64,000 nt of DNA from Streptomyces sp. A1136 (GCF_004795055.1 NZ_SSBJ01000014.1:118478-182477); one strand, 5' to 3'. Positions 46,225-54,858 are shown, counted from the first letter of the stretch. The notes: a model not told the origin generated them from the sequence alone. Translations and numbers: made by a program.

Positions 46225-46917
46225 ATGAGATGGCGCAGGCGACCGGCCGATCCCTGTGTCGCGATAGCGGACCGGCTCCAAATACCGCACCCCTTCGACC
46301 TGTCGTCCTTCTGCGCGCACATCGCCGAACAGCGCGGCCGTCCCCTGCTCCTCCTGCCCCTCGACGGTCCGCCCCAGCCGGACCTCCCCTGCGGCATCTG
46401 GATCGGACTCGACACCGCCGACCTGGTCTTCTACGACCAGAGCGCCTCCGACCTCCTGCGCGTGCAGATCATCCTGCACGAGATCTCCCACATGCTCCTC
46501 GGCCATGTCGCGCCGCAATTCGACGTCCCCCAGGACGCCTCACCCGAGGAACTGGCCGCGGCCGCGTCCCACTTCGAACGGCTCCTGGACATGACCGCCC
46601 CCGCGGTCGAGGGCCTGGACGAGCACACCATGGTGGCCGACCTCATGCGCGCCGAGGCCGAACGCCTGCGCGCCACCGCGGCCGAGCCCCGCCCCGGCGA
46701 CGACGAACTCGAACTCTCCGGCAGCCGCATCCTCAGCCTGCTGGGCCGCACCAAATTCGACTCCGACCAGGAGAAGGACGCCGAGACCCTGGCCACCCTC
46801 GTCCTGGAACGCATCAGCCGCGACGAGGACCGATCGACCTCCGATGGCGCCGCCGACGTCATCCACCGCCTGCACGACGCCTTCGCCCACCCCGCCCGCA
46901 CCCACCGGAACCGATGA
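46225..46917 (+). CDS. ImmA/IrrE-type zinc metallopeptidase-like protein
   Basis: The 230-residue protein carries the zinc-protease motif IILHEISHMLLGH (HExxH). It is preceded by the conserved CGIWIGLDTADLVFYD region and an N-terminal LSSFCAHIAEQRGRPL that matches the family accompanying XRE regulators in Streptomyces. Such proteases cleave repressors or act as toxin-like partners. I start at ATG 46225 (MRWRRRPADP), matching how relatives begin; earlier in-frame starts at GTG 46111, ATG 46156 and ATG 46213 would add a low-GC, poorly coding lead of up to 38 residues. Its stop overlaps the next gene by four bases. Confidence 0.82.
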   Translation: MRWRRRPADPCVAIADRLQIPHPFDLSSFCAHIAEQRGRPLLLLPLDGPPQPDLPCGIWIGLDTADLVFYDQSASDLLRVQIILHEISHMLLGHVAPQFDVPQDASPEELAAAASHFERLLDMTAPAVEGLDEHTMVADLMRAEAERLRATAAEPRPGDDELELSGSRILSLLGRTKFDSDQEKDAETLATLVLERISRDEDRSTSDGAADVIHRLHDAFAHPARTHRNR

Positions 46918-48113
46918 GCCTCCTCAAGATCACCATCATGGTCATGCTGTGGGCGGTCGCGCTGTGGCGCCTGCCGTCCGCGATCCGCGTCCCACGACAG
47001 CGTTCGCTGTGGCTGGCGTTCACGGGCCTGGCGCTGGCGACCACCCTGGCCATGCCGCCCGTCAGCGGCTTCCTGGACACCTCCACCGGCGTCAACAACA
47101 TCTCCGTACCCGCCAAACACGTGGTCGGCATCGTCGCCTGCGGCGCCATCCTCGACTTCGTCTTCTCCATGGCCCGCCCGCAACTCGTCCGGCGCACCCG
47201 GCTGCCGCACCTGGTCCTCGCGCTCGCCGTGATGATCCTCATGGGCGTCCTCTTCGCCCGGGTCGACCAGCCGACCCGCGTCGAGAACTTCTACGAGGCG
47301 TACGCCGGGACCCCCGCCGCCACCGCCTACCTGCTCACCTTCACCGCCTACCTCGGCCTCGCCATGGGTCTGTCCACCTGGCTCTTCCTCGCCTACGCCC
47401 GGCACGCCGGTGCCCGCTCCCTGCGCAACGGCCTGCGCATCCTGGGCATCGGCACCGCCGTCGGCGTCGTCTACGCCGTCATCCGCATCGCCGCCCTGCT
47501 CGCCCGGCTGTTCAGCGACGGGCCCCTCGCCGACGAGGAAACGATCCAGCGCACCGCCGACCTCGTCGAATACCTCGCCATCGGGCTGATCATCATCGGC
47601 AACTCCCTCCCGGCCGTGGGCGTACTCGCCCGCACCGCGGGCGACTGGCGGGCCGGCCGACGACTTCGCCCCCTGTGGGCCTCGCTGACCGAGGCCGTCC
47701 CCGACATCACCCTGCCCACGCCCGACCGGCACGGCATCCGCGTGCACCTGCACCGCACGGTCATCGAGATACGCGACGCCGGCCTCAGCCTCATGCCGTA
47801 CGTCTCCGCCTCCGTCCGGGACCGGGCCGACCGCGCCGCCGCGGAGGCCGGGCTCCACGGCGAGGAACGCGAGGCGATGGCGGAGGCGTTGTGGCTGCGC
47901 GCCGCCCGCGCCGCCAAACTGCGCGGCACCGCGCCGGTCGCCGACCCCGCCCGCGGCCACGGCTCCGCCCTGGAGGACGTCGACTTCCCCGCCGAAGTCC
48001 ACCGCCTCCTCCTGATCAGCGCCGCCTACCACTCGCCCACCGCGGCCACCTTCCTCGACGCCCCCGCAGACGACGCCCCCGCAGACGACGCCCCCGCCCC
48101 GGAGCCCCGATGA
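46914..48113 (+). CDS. MAB_1171c-type integral membrane protein
   Basis: A 399-residue protein. About seven hydrophobic helices fill residues 1-245 (for example HVVGIVACGAILDFVFSMA, LPHLVLALAVMILMGVLFA, YLAIGLIIIGNSLPAVGVL). They are followed by a soluble C-terminal domain of about 150 residues with LRPLWASLTEAVPDITLP and LHRTVIEIRDAGLSLMPYV. This matches the actinobacterial family annotated MAB_1171c putative transporter (DUF6545), regularly found with XRE and ImmA genes. Function is unknown. The extreme C-terminus has two copies of DAPADDAP. Confidence 0.83.
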   Translation: MSLLKITIMVMLWAVALWRLPSAIRVPRQRSLWLAFTGLALATTLAMPPVSGFLDTSTGVNNISVPAKHVVGIVACGAILDFVFSMARPQLVRRTRLPHLVLALAVMILMGVLFARVDQPTRVENFYEAYAGTPAATAYLLTFTAYLGLAMGLSTWLFLAYARHAGARSLRNGLRILGIGTAVGVVYAVIRIAALLARLFSDGPLADEETIQRTADLVEYLAIGLIIIGNSLPAVGVLARTAGDWRAGRRLRPLWASLTEAVPDITLPTPDRHGIRVHLHRTVIEIRDAGLSLMPYVSASVRDRADRAAAEAGLHGEEREAMAEALWLRAARAAKLRGTAPVADPARGHGSALEDVDFPAEVHRLLLISAAYHSPTAATFLDAPADDAPADDAPAPEPR

Positions 48114-48721
48114 CCCGCACCGCAGACGCCCCGCCCGCGCAGGCGCCCGCCGAGTCCCGCGCCGCGCGCCTGATCACCGACGGCCTGGAACCCAAGAACT
48201 GGATCATCGCCGTCACCCTGCTGACGGGCTGGCACGCCGACCGCCTGGCCGGCATCGGCTGGGGCCTGCTCGCCGCCCTGTTCTGCGGCGTCGTCCCGAT
48301 CCTCTTCATCAAGTGGGGCGAGCGCCGCGGCCATTGGGGCGACCGCCACGTCCGCCGCCGCCAGGACCGCCTGCTGGTCATCCCCGGCATCATGGCGTCC
48401 GTCGCCGCCTGCGTCACCCTGATGGCCACGCTCGACGCGCCCCGCGAGATGATCGCCCTCATCGCCGCGATGCTCGTGACCCTGGTCGCCATCCTGGCCA
48501 TCACCACGGTCTGGAAGGTCTCCGTCCACACCGCGGTCTCCTCCGGCGCCCTGGCCATGCTCGCCCTCGCCTACGGGCCGTGGGCGCTCGCCGCGTACCC
48601 GCTCGTCGCCCTCGTCGGCTGGTCCCGCGTCGAGCTGCGCGACCACACCCTCGCCCAGGTCCTCGTCGGCACCGCCCTCGGCGCCGCCACCGCGGCCCCG
48701 GTCTTCGCCCTCATCCGCTGA
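48110..48721 (+). CDS. PAP2-like integral membrane protein
   Basis: A 203-residue membrane protein with five or six helices. It shows a degenerate PAP2 phosphatase signature: VWKVSVHTAVSSGAL (PSGH-like, with SVH) and VGWSRVELRDHTLAQVLVG (SRxxxxxHxxxQ). The first K-x6-RP motif is not clear. It would act on a phospholipid or isoprenyl phosphate in the membrane, if active. The four-base overlap with the preceding gene ties it to the XRE/ImmA/membrane series as its last member. Confidence 0.78.
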   Translation: MTRTADAPPAQAPAESRAARLITDGLEPKNWIIAVTLLTGWHADRLAGIGWGLLAALFCGVVPILFIKWGERRGHWGDRHVRRRQDRLLVIPGIMASVAACVTLMATLDAPREMIALIAAMLVTLVAILAITTVWKVSVHTAVSSGALAMLALAYGPWALAAYPLVALVGWSRVELRDHTLAQVLVGTALGAATAAPVFALIR

Positions 48722-48913
48722 GTCCCGGCACACCTCGTCACGTCGGCCTGCTGCCCCCGGGCGTCCCGCACGCCCTGCGCCGCGCCTGCGACCCGCGGTA
48801 CGAGGCACCCTCGTCGTCGTGGAACCCCTGCCGCGACCGCGGTCGGGCCCGTTGTCCGCGCCGGCGCACAGCGTGCCGGCCACCAGCCGCCACGACGGGA
48901 CGGGGACGCGCGG

Positions 48914-49467
48914 ATGGAATTCCGGATCGGGAGAAGTGCCCTTGCGCTGGCGGTGGGTCGGGCGGCCCGGGCGTTGCCCGCCCGTTCGCCGGTGCCGGTG
49001 CTCGGCGGCCTCTTGCCGACCGCCGAGGAGGGTCTGCTCCGCGTTTCGGGCTTCGACTACGAGGTCTGCGCGCACATCGAGGTACCGGCCGACACGGGGG
49101 GAGGCGGGTCGGGGTCCTCGTGCCGGGCCGCAGGCTGCTCGACATCTGCGAGGTGCTGCCCGGGGCGACCGTGGCGTGCGCGGTGGACGGCCCCCGCTTC
49201 ACGATCGAGGGGCGGCGGTACGAGGTTCGGGCTCTCGACGCCGCCCCGCGAGGAGTACCCGAAGCTGCCGGAGCTCCCGGCCCCCCTCGGCGTCGTGGAC
49301 GCGACGGAGCTCGCCGCCGCCGCCGCCGTCGCGCGGGCGGGCGTGGCCGCGGGCCGGGACGAGGCGCTGCCGGTGCTCGGGAGAGGGAGAGCACCGCCCG
49401 CGCCGCGCAGCAGGCCCGCGACATCCTCTACGCGAAACCCGCCACCACCCCGGACCACACCGCCTGA
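48914..49467 (+). pseudogene. Decayed dnaN (DNA polymerase III beta clamp) fragment
   Basis: The frame from ATG 48914 gives FRIGRSALALAVGRAARALP, RSPVPVLGGLLPTAEEGLLR and VSGFDYEVCAHIEVPA, an unmistakable start of a Streptomyces beta clamp. Near 49104 homology jumps frame (VLVPGRRLLDICEVLPG, GPRFTIEGRRYEVRALDA). Near 49236 it jumps back (EEYPKLPELPAPLGVVDA, AGVAAGRDEALPVL) and stops after roughly 155 of about 375 residues. The remaining sequence to the TGA at 49467 (ending AKPATTPDHTA) is not DnaN. Two frameshifts plus loss of domains 2 and 3 mean it cannot encode a working clamp. Confidence 0.8.
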
Positions 49468-49646
49468 GCGTGCGCCCGGTGCGTCGGCGGGGGCCGTACC
49501 GGGGCACACCTGCGGCGCGGTTGCCGGGAGGAGGCGGCCGACGCACCCGACCACGCGCCGTCTCCACCCGCAGTCCGGCGGTACCCCTGCCGCGCCGGAG
49601 ACGATCCGGCGTGCACCACTCACACCCCGGGCACCGAAAAGGCAGC

Positions 49647-50972
49647 ATGGACTCCTCAGCCCTGTCGAAGATCTCCTCGACGTTCGAATCCCTGACCATC
49701 CGGAACTTCCGCCTCTTCACGATCGGCCAGGTGGTCTCCGCCGCCGGGACGTGGATGATGGTCGTGGCCCAGGACTGGCTGGTGCTGTCCGTGACCGCCG
49801 ACTCGGCCACGGCGCTGAGCACCGTCACGGCCCTCCAGTTCACCCCGCTGCTGCTCACCCTCTACGGCGGTCTGCTCGCCGACCGTTACGACAAACGGCG
49901 ACTGCTGCTCCTGGTCAACCTCGCCGCCGCGGTCCTCGCTCTGCTGGCGGCCGTCCTCGTCCTGACCGGGGTGGTGGCCCTGTGGCACATCTACCTCGTG
50001 GCTCTGGCGCTCGGCTGCGTCAACGCGGTGGAGATCCCGACCCGGATGTCCTTCGTCGGCGAGATGGTCGGCCCGGAACTGCTCCCCAACGCCTCCGCGC
50101 TCAGCGGCGCGTACTTCAACCTGGCGCGGATCGTCGGGCCGGCGGGCGCGGGCCTGCTCATCACCGTGTTCGGCATCGGCCCGGTGATGCTGCTGAACGC
50201 CGTCACCTTCCTCGGCACCATCATCGCCCTGGGCATGATGCGCCCGGGCGAGCTCCACAGACCGCCGCCCGCGCCCGCCGGTGGGCCGCCACGGCCCGCC
50301 CGCACCTCGGGGATCCGGGACGGTGTCCGACACGCCGTCGGCCGTGGCGACCTGCTTCCGGTCCTCGTCCTCGTCGCCGCGCTCAGCGTCTTCGGCTTCA
50401 ACTTCCATCTGACCCTGCCACTGATCGCGAAGACCGTCTTCCACACCGACGCGGCCACCTTCGGCCTGTTCGCCTCTTCCATGGCGGTCGGCTCCCTCGC
50501 CGCTGCCTTCGCCACAGCGGGACGCCGCACCCGTCCTTCGGAGCGCACGGTGATTGCGGCAGCCCTCGTCTTCGGCGTCGTGGAGACCGCCGTGGGTCTG
50601 GCGCCGACCGTGGCCTGGTCCATGGCCCTGCTGGCCCTCACCGGTTTCACCACGCTCTACTTCGCCCAAGCCGCCAACCACCGGATCCAGTTGGGCACCG
50701 ACCCGCACTTCCGCGGCCGGATCATGGCCCTCTACGCACTGATCCTGCAGGGCTCCACGCCCCTGGGGGCGGTGCTCGTCGGTGCGCTGACCGCCCGGCT
50801 CGGGCCCCGTTCCGGCCTGTGGGCCGGTGGCCTGGCCTCCTTCGCGACGGCTCTGGTGACCCTGCTCTGGGCGCGCGGCAGGCTCAAGCCGCCGCGACCG
50901 GACCGCCAGGAGACGCGGCAAACCATCCCGGAGTGTGTCCCACCCGCCACCGGGCGAGGCCGTGGGCACTGA
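49647..50972 (+). CDS. MFS transporter (EntS-like exporter)
   Basis: A 441-residue major facilitator of the enterobactin-exporter (EntS/MFS_3) type. NFRLFTIGQVVSAAGTWMM opens the first helix, GGLLADRYDKRRLLLLVN is motif A, IPTRMSFVGEMVGPELLPNA and SGAYFNLARIVGPAGAGLLI mark the first half, and HFRGRIMALYALILQGSTPLG the second. Twelve hydrophobic segments are present. It stands alone after the dnaN remnant, with a 180-base gap of non-coding sequence upstream; substrate unknown. Confidence 0.9.
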   Translation: MDSSALSKISSTFESLTIRNFRLFTIGQVVSAAGTWMMVVAQDWLVLSVTADSATALSTVTALQFTPLLLTLYGGLLADRYDKRRLLLLVNLAAAVLALLAAVLVLTGVVALWHIYLVALALGCVNAVEIPTRMSFVGEMVGPELLPNASALSGAYFNLARIVGPAGAGLLITVFGIGPVMLLNAVTFLGTIIALGMMRPGELHRPPPAPAGGPPRPARTSGIRDGVRHAVGRGDLLPVLVLVAALSVFGFNFHLTLPLIAKTVFHTDAATFGLFASSMAVGSLAAAFATAGRRTRPSERTVIAAALVFGVVETAVGLAPTVAWSMALLALTGFTTLYFAQAANHRIQLGTDPHFRGRIMALYALILQGSTPLGAVLVGALTARLGPRSGLWAGGLASFATALVTLLWARGRLKPPRPDRQETRQTIPECVPPATGRGRGH

Positions 50973-51584
50973 ACGGGCGATCCCGGTCAGGCACAGTGGC
51001 GGGAGGGCGACCGGAGGGTGGCCGGGTGACGGGCCGGTGCCCGCGGGCACTCGCCGGAGCACCGTCGGCTGCCTCCCTTCGGCTCGGTGCAGAGCCCGTC
51101 CGAGTCTGTTGGACGACTCCTTGAGAACGTCTGGAGCCAGGCGCCCGCCCCGGTCCCCGGCCGGGGCCGGACGGCGCGAAAGTGACGGGTGCGGGTGCTC
51201 GAATGTCCCTTTACACGCCGTATGTCTCTCGATGTGAACTCGATGACTGCTGGAGAGCGGCAGGTTTTCGCCGGGGGCCCCCGAGTTCCGGCTTGCGGCG
51301 CCTTCCGAGGCCCCCCTAATGTCGGATCAGGAGCAGGGGAGTATCAGAGAATTCCGTCCAGTGACGTGAACCGCAGGGGGGTGCGGTCTTCTGAATATCA
51401 TGTCCGCCGCCCACACCGCTGCGCGCCCACACTGCTCCGGCTTCACCTGTAAATGAACTGAGATCGCTGCCTCCGTCTTTCCGACCGCCGTACCGTGCCG
51501 CGCACGATCGGCGCCCGGGCGTCTCAGGAGTGCGCAGCGTCGCGCACGGCACTGCGGAGTTCAGGAATAGGGAGGACCGTCAAC
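50973..51584. other. Gene-poor spacer of about 600 bases
   Basis: No reading frame here has convincing coding bias. From about 51190 to 51480 the sequence is clearly less GC-rich than its surroundings (for example TCTTCTGAATATCATGTCC near 51386 and CACCTGTAAATGAACTGAG near 51447). It may contain promoters for the genes to the right. A short arginine-rich frame in another phase around 51530-51784 was considered and rejected. Confidence 0.5.
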
Positions 51585-51749
51585 GTGCCTATCGTGAATT
51601 CACCGAAAGTCTGTACGCGGCGTGCCGGAAAGCACATCGAGGACCTGATTCCGTCCGTGGAAAGGGAGCGGCGGTCCGGATTCCTGCTCGACGCCGACCT
51701 CCCCCGGTACCACCCGGCCGTCGAGGAACAGCATGCGGCCGCGTGCTGA
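51585..51749 (+). CDS. Possible 54-residue small protein
   Basis: GTG 51585 follows a strong GGGAGGACC ribosome site and opens a short frame with IEDLIPSVERERRSGFLLDA, LPRYHPAVEEQ and a C-terminal HAAAC. I do not recognise it. The good ribosome site and the position 64 bases before the OvmZ-like gene are the only support. It has no signal peptide or membrane segment. It could be an untranslated leader instead. Confidence 0.35.
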   Translation: MPIVNSPKVCTRRAGKHIEDLIPSVERERRSGFLLDADLPRYHPAVEEQHAAAC

Positions 51750-51813
51750 CCGCTCCGCGCCGCCGCGTCCCGTGCGGCGGCTGACCCAAGCGCCCCAGGA
51801 ATCGAGGGACACG

Positions 51814-52434
51814 ATGCCGCAGCCTCCCGTACTCCCCTCCAAGCACACCGGCAAGGAGTGCGCCACCCTGTGCGGCCGGATCTGCGGCATGTGCCGGGAC
51901 CGGCTGCGCGGGGAGCTGCGCACCCTCCTCGCCCTGTACCAGGAGAGCGACCACGCGCTCACCCCGCCGCCCTCCCGGATGCGCGAGCGGGTCAGCGGCA
52001 GCCGCACGGTGGGGATCGTGCTCGACGAGCGCACCATGGCGGTCCGGCTGGAGATGGCCGATGTGCTCGCCTCCTGGGCGCGCCTCGTGGTGGAGGGCCG
52101 GCGCACGGCAGGCCCACCGGAGCGCGAGGTGGGGAGCATGGTGGCGTTCCTGCGGCGCCAGGTCGAGTGGATCGCCGACCACCCGGCCGCGGTGGACTTC
52201 GACGAGGAGATCGCGGCCCTTTTGGGCTCCTTCGGCTCGCTGTTCGGGCCCGGGCCGGTCCAGCGCTTCCCACTGGGGCCATGCGTGGAGCCCGGCTGCG
52301 ACGGGACCCTGTACGGGGTGATGCGCGAGGTCGGCGGCGCGACCCCCAGCCACGTGGCCTGCGACGCCGGCCACGCGCTGCCGCCCCGGCAGTGGCTTCA
52401 GGTCGCCGGTCGGATGCGGGCGGGTGCGAGATGA
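51814..52434 (+). CDS. OvmZ-like hypothetical protein
   Basis: A 206-residue soluble protein. A cysteine-rich N-terminus (ECATLCGRICGMCRDRLRGE) is followed by a helical middle (LASWARLVVEGRR, FLRRQVEWIADHPAAVDFDE) and a C-terminal putative zinc knuckle (LGPCVEPGCDGTL...CDAGH). I recall similar proteins in Streptomyces under the name OvmZ, after a gene in the oviedomycin cluster, with no known function. The stop overlaps the start of a small HTH gene (ATGA). The paired cysteines suggest metal binding. Confidence 0.65.
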   Translation: MPQPPVLPSKHTGKECATLCGRICGMCRDRLRGELRTLLALYQESDHALTPPPSRMRERVSGSRTVGIVLDERTMAVRLEMADVLASWARLVVEGRRTAGPPEREVGSMVAFLRRQVEWIADHPAAVDFDEEIAALLGSFGSLFGPGPVQRFPLGPCVEPGCDGTLYGVMREVGGATPSHVACDAGHALPPRQWLQVAGRMRAGAR

Positions 52435-52640
52435 GGGACACGACGGCCGTACGGCGACGGACGGTGCCCACGGAGTTGGCCGCGCTGGCGATGGGGGTCA
52501 CGGAGGCGACCATCCGCAAGTGGGCCAGCCGGGGGAAGATCACCCGGTACGGGGGACCACAGCGGGCCGAGTACGACCTGGACGAGCTGTTCGCGCTGAC
52601 CGGAGAGGCGATACAGGCACCGTTGGCCGGGGACGGCTGA
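52431..52640 (+). CDS. Small excisionase/MerR-like HTH protein
   Basis: A 69-residue protein consisting of one winged-helix DNA-binding motif: TELAALAMGVTEATIRKWAS, RGKITRYGGPQRAEYDLDEL. The TIRKW recognition helix and the RxxYDLDEL wing are typical of MerR/excisionase-type (HTH_17) domains. Start ATG overlaps the OvmZ-like stop, implying the two are made together and may act as a complex. A strong terminator follows. Confidence 0.8.
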   Translation: MRDTTAVRRRTVPTELAALAMGVTEATIRKWASRGKITRYGGPQRAEYDLDELFALTGEAIQAPLAGDG

Positions 52641-52696
52641 TGGCCGGCCGCCGCCACCACGACCATTCGAATGGGGATCCGTGCGGGGATCCCACA

Positions 52697-52744
52697 GAAG
52701 AGGCTCCTGCCCACCCGTCCCGCGGGTCGGCAGGGGCCTCTTTT
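52697..52744 (+). terminator. Intrinsic terminator after the OvmZ/HTH pair
   Basis: GAAGAGGCTCCTGCC pairs with GGCAGGGGCCTCTT (one T:G mismatch) around a GC-rich loop and runs into TTTT at 52741. Between 52745 and the next start at 52962, a TTGACC hexamer at 52787 may be the -35 of the next operon, though no convincing -10 follows it. Confidence 0.8.
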
Positions 52745-52961
52745 CCTGCCGCCGTGAATCGTCAACTCACTTCAGTGTCCCGGTGGTTGACCATCCGGCG
52801 AAAGAGTGTCACACTTTTCGCGGCTCCCCCATGCCCTGACGGCCGCCCTGTCGCGCATTCCGGGTCCGCCACTCCCTCTCTTTGGTTCCCCTGAAATCCG
52901 TATCCGGACGTCTGTTCCGGGTGCGGATTTTTTTACGCCCTGACTCAAGGAAGTGTGGTCG

Positions 52962-53336
52962 ATGTCTGTTTCTGCCTATACCACCGTCGTCGGTGAATGG
53001 AAGGGTACGGTCACTCACGACAGTGAGGTGGACGAGTACACGGTCGTCTTCGCCGAGGACGGTTCGCTCTCGGTCGTGACGCAGAAGAGCACCGGGTCCG
53101 GCTCCTGGTCCGCCACCGGCGACGGGGACTTCGCGTTCACCATCCGCGAGGACTTCAACGTCGACGTCACCCAGATCAGCCCCAACGGCCACCACGCCGC
53201 CTACATACAGATCGACATCACCGCGCGGCTCGACGGCGACACCTTCACCGGCACCGGCAAGGCCGTCGTGCACGGCCCCGACGACGCCGTGATCTACGGG
53301 ACCGACGCCGAGACCACCGCCAGCCGGGTGTCATGA
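52962..53336 (+). CDS. Small beta-rich protein of unknown function
   Basis: A 124-residue protein with alternating polar/hydrophobic strands (EWKGTVTHDSEVDEYTVVF, GSGSWSATGDGDFAFTIRE, RLDGDTFTGTGKAVVHG). It suggests a lipocalin-like or small beta-barrel fold. No signal peptide is present. ATG 52962 follows CAAGGAAG. The stop overlaps the SnoaL-like gene by four bases, so it heads the operon. A role as a ligand-binding or cyclisation-assisting protein is only a guess. Confidence 0.72.
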   Translation: MSVSAYTTVVGEWKGTVTHDSEVDEYTVVFAEDGSLSVVTQKSTGSGSWSATGDGDFAFTIREDFNVDVTQISPNGHHAAYIQIDITARLDGDTFTGTGKAVVHGPDDAVIYGTDAETTASRVS

Positions 53337-53884
53337 CGACGCTCGCCCGGGACGTCGACCTGGCCGCGCTGGCCGCCGAGGTCACCCGGCTTTCCGACCT
53401 GGCCGCGCTGAGCAAGCTCAGCGAGCGCTACCTCGCCACGCTCGACGAGGGCACCTTCGACGCCGAGTGGGCCGCGTCCCTGTTCACCGAGGACGTCGAG
53501 CTCACCTTCCCCGTCGGCAGCCACCGCGGCATCGCCGGGGTGCCGAGGTTCACCTCCGAGATCATGGAGCGGTGGGGTCGCACCCACCACCACGGCTCGG
53601 ACGTCTCGGTCGAACTCGACGCGGACCGGGCCGAGCTCAGCTGGAGCCTGATCGCCTCCCACGTCCACTTCGGCTCACCGCTGCCGCCGGACGCCTCCCG
53701 CTACTTCCAGTTGGGCGGCCGTTTCACGGCCTCGGCCCGACGCACCCCCGACGGCTGGCGCATCGACCGCCTGCGGCTGCGGATCGTGTGGACCACCGGC
53801 GCGGTCCCGCAGGGCGTGACCGAAGTCGACAACAAGACGCTCGACACCCGAGGAAACGACACACAAGAGGAGAACAAGGCATGA
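53333..53884 (+). CDS. SnoaL-like (NTF2-fold) protein, SnoaL_4 type
   Basis: A 183-residue alpha+beta-barrel protein: LSKLSERYLATLDEGTFDAEWAA region, LFTEDVELTFPVGSHRG, FTSEIMERWGRTHHHGSDV and the strand RYFQLGGRFTASARRTPDGW. These are the hallmarks of SnoaL_4/scytalone-dehydratase-like enzymes. In aromatic polyketide clusters such proteins act as cyclases, dehydratases or co-oxygenases. It overlaps its upstream neighbour and its stop overlaps the next SnoaL-like gene by four bases. Confidence 0.85.
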   Translation: MTTLARDVDLAALAAEVTRLSDLAALSKLSERYLATLDEGTFDAEWAASLFTEDVELTFPVGSHRGIAGVPRFTSEIMERWGRTHHHGSDVSVELDADRAELSWSLIASHVHFGSPLPPDASRYFQLGGRFTASARRTPDGWRIDRLRLRIVWTTGAVPQGVTEVDNKTLDTRGNDTQEENKA

Positions 53885-54363
53885 GCACCACGCTGACCGC
53901 AGAGCAGCAGCGCGAGCTGATCGAGAAGGTCTTCCACGAGGGCCTGGACCTGGGCGACCTGTCGGCCGCCGACCGCTACCTGACCGCCGACTTCCGCAAC
54001 AACGGAAGCCACGACGACTCGATGCGCGGACCCGAGGCCTTCAAGCACACCATCCGCATCCAGCAGGCCGCCTTCTCCGACATCAAGTACGAGATCCTCG
54101 ACTTCATCTCGCAGGGCGACAAGGCCGCGATCCGCTGGGTCATGCACGGCAAGCACACCGGCCCCTTCATCGGCATCGCGCCGACCGACCTCCAGGTGCA
54201 GCACCAGGCCATCATCTGGTTCCGCTTCGAGGGCGACAAGATCGCCGAGCGCTGGGGGATCGTCGACAACTTCACGCTGTCGAAGTTCCTGCAGTCCGGC
54301 GGCAAGCCGGTCGGCCCCCTCACCCCCGCCGGCCCGGGCGGGGGCAAGCCGCAGGCCGCCTGA
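53881..54363 (+). CDS. SnoaL-like polyketide cyclase/ester-cyclase family protein
   Basis: A 160-residue protein of the SnoaL ester-cyclase family. FHEGLDLGDLSAADRYLTAD and FRNNGSHDDSMRGPEAFKH are followed by the conserved AAIRWVMHGKHTGPFIGI and IIWFRFEGDKIAERWGIVD. Relatives close the fourth ring of anthracyclines by aldol chemistry or perform related rearrangements. The C-terminus is a Gly/Pro-rich tail. It is translationally coupled to the SnoaL_4-type gene; two different NTF2-fold proteins in tandem suggest that they work together. Confidence 0.87.
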   Translation: MSTTLTAEQQRELIEKVFHEGLDLGDLSAADRYLTADFRNNGSHDDSMRGPEAFKHTIRIQQAAFSDIKYEILDFISQGDKAAIRWVMHGKHTGPFIGIAPTDLQVQHQAIIWFRFEGDKIAERWGIVDNFTLSKFLQSGGKPVGPLTPAGPGGGKPQAA

Positions 54364-54456
54364 GTCTGCCCATGCCTCGGACGGGCGCCCGGCTCCCCGC
54401 CCGGCGCCCGTCCGGCCACCACGCACCCCTGGCAGATGCGGAACGGGAGGAAAACA

Positions 54457-54858
54457 GTGCCGATCAACAGACGTGTGGCCCGCTTCAACAAGACGGTCGC
54501 CAACCACTTCGTGGGTCCTGTGCTGAGCCGGATGCCCGGCTTCGGCAAGGTCCACCACCGCGGCCGCAAGTCCGGGCGTGAGTTCGCCACCCCGGTCAAG
54601 CTCTTCCGGCGGGGCGAGGACATCGTCATCACGCTGCCGTACGGTCCGGGTTCGGACTGGGTCAAGAACGTACTGGCCGCGGGCGGTTGCGAGATCACCA
54701 CGCGCGGTCGCCGCATCGCGCTCGTCAACCCGACCGTCTTCACCGACGACGGCGACACCCGGATGCCCGTGGTGACCCGGCGCATCCTCGCGCGCGTCGA
54801 CGCCACCCAGTTCCTCTCGCTGACCCCGGTGTCCGCCGCGGCCGCAGTGAAGCGCTGA
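54457..54858 (+). CDS. Deazaflavin (F420)-dependent reductase family protein
   Basis: A 133-residue split-beta-barrel protein of the DUF385/deazaflavin-dependent nitroreductase family: MPGFGKVHHRGRKSGREFAT, ITLPYGPGSDWVKNVLAAGG and ITTRGRRIALVNPTVF. The GRKSG and SDWVKNV motifs bind the F420 phosphate and isoalloxazine-like ring in characterised members. It may reduce a quinone or enone intermediate. GTG 54457 is selected because GGGAGG lies just upstream; ATG 54436 would swallow that site. Confidence 0.85.
   Translation: MPINRRVARFNKTVANHFVGPVLSRMPGFGKVHHRGRKSGREFATPVKLFRRGEDIVITLPYGPGSDWVKNVLAAGGCEITTRGRRIALVNPTVFTDDGDTRMPVVTRRILARVDATQFLSLTPVSAAAAVKR

Noticed and set aside
51530..51784. 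Arginine-rich frame beginning near 51530 that faintly resembles a sigma-factor N-terminus (EFTESLYAACRKAH)
   Set aside because: Only a dozen residues look plausible, then the frame turns into Arg/Pro shadow; the overlapping frame from GTG 51585 has a better ribosome site.
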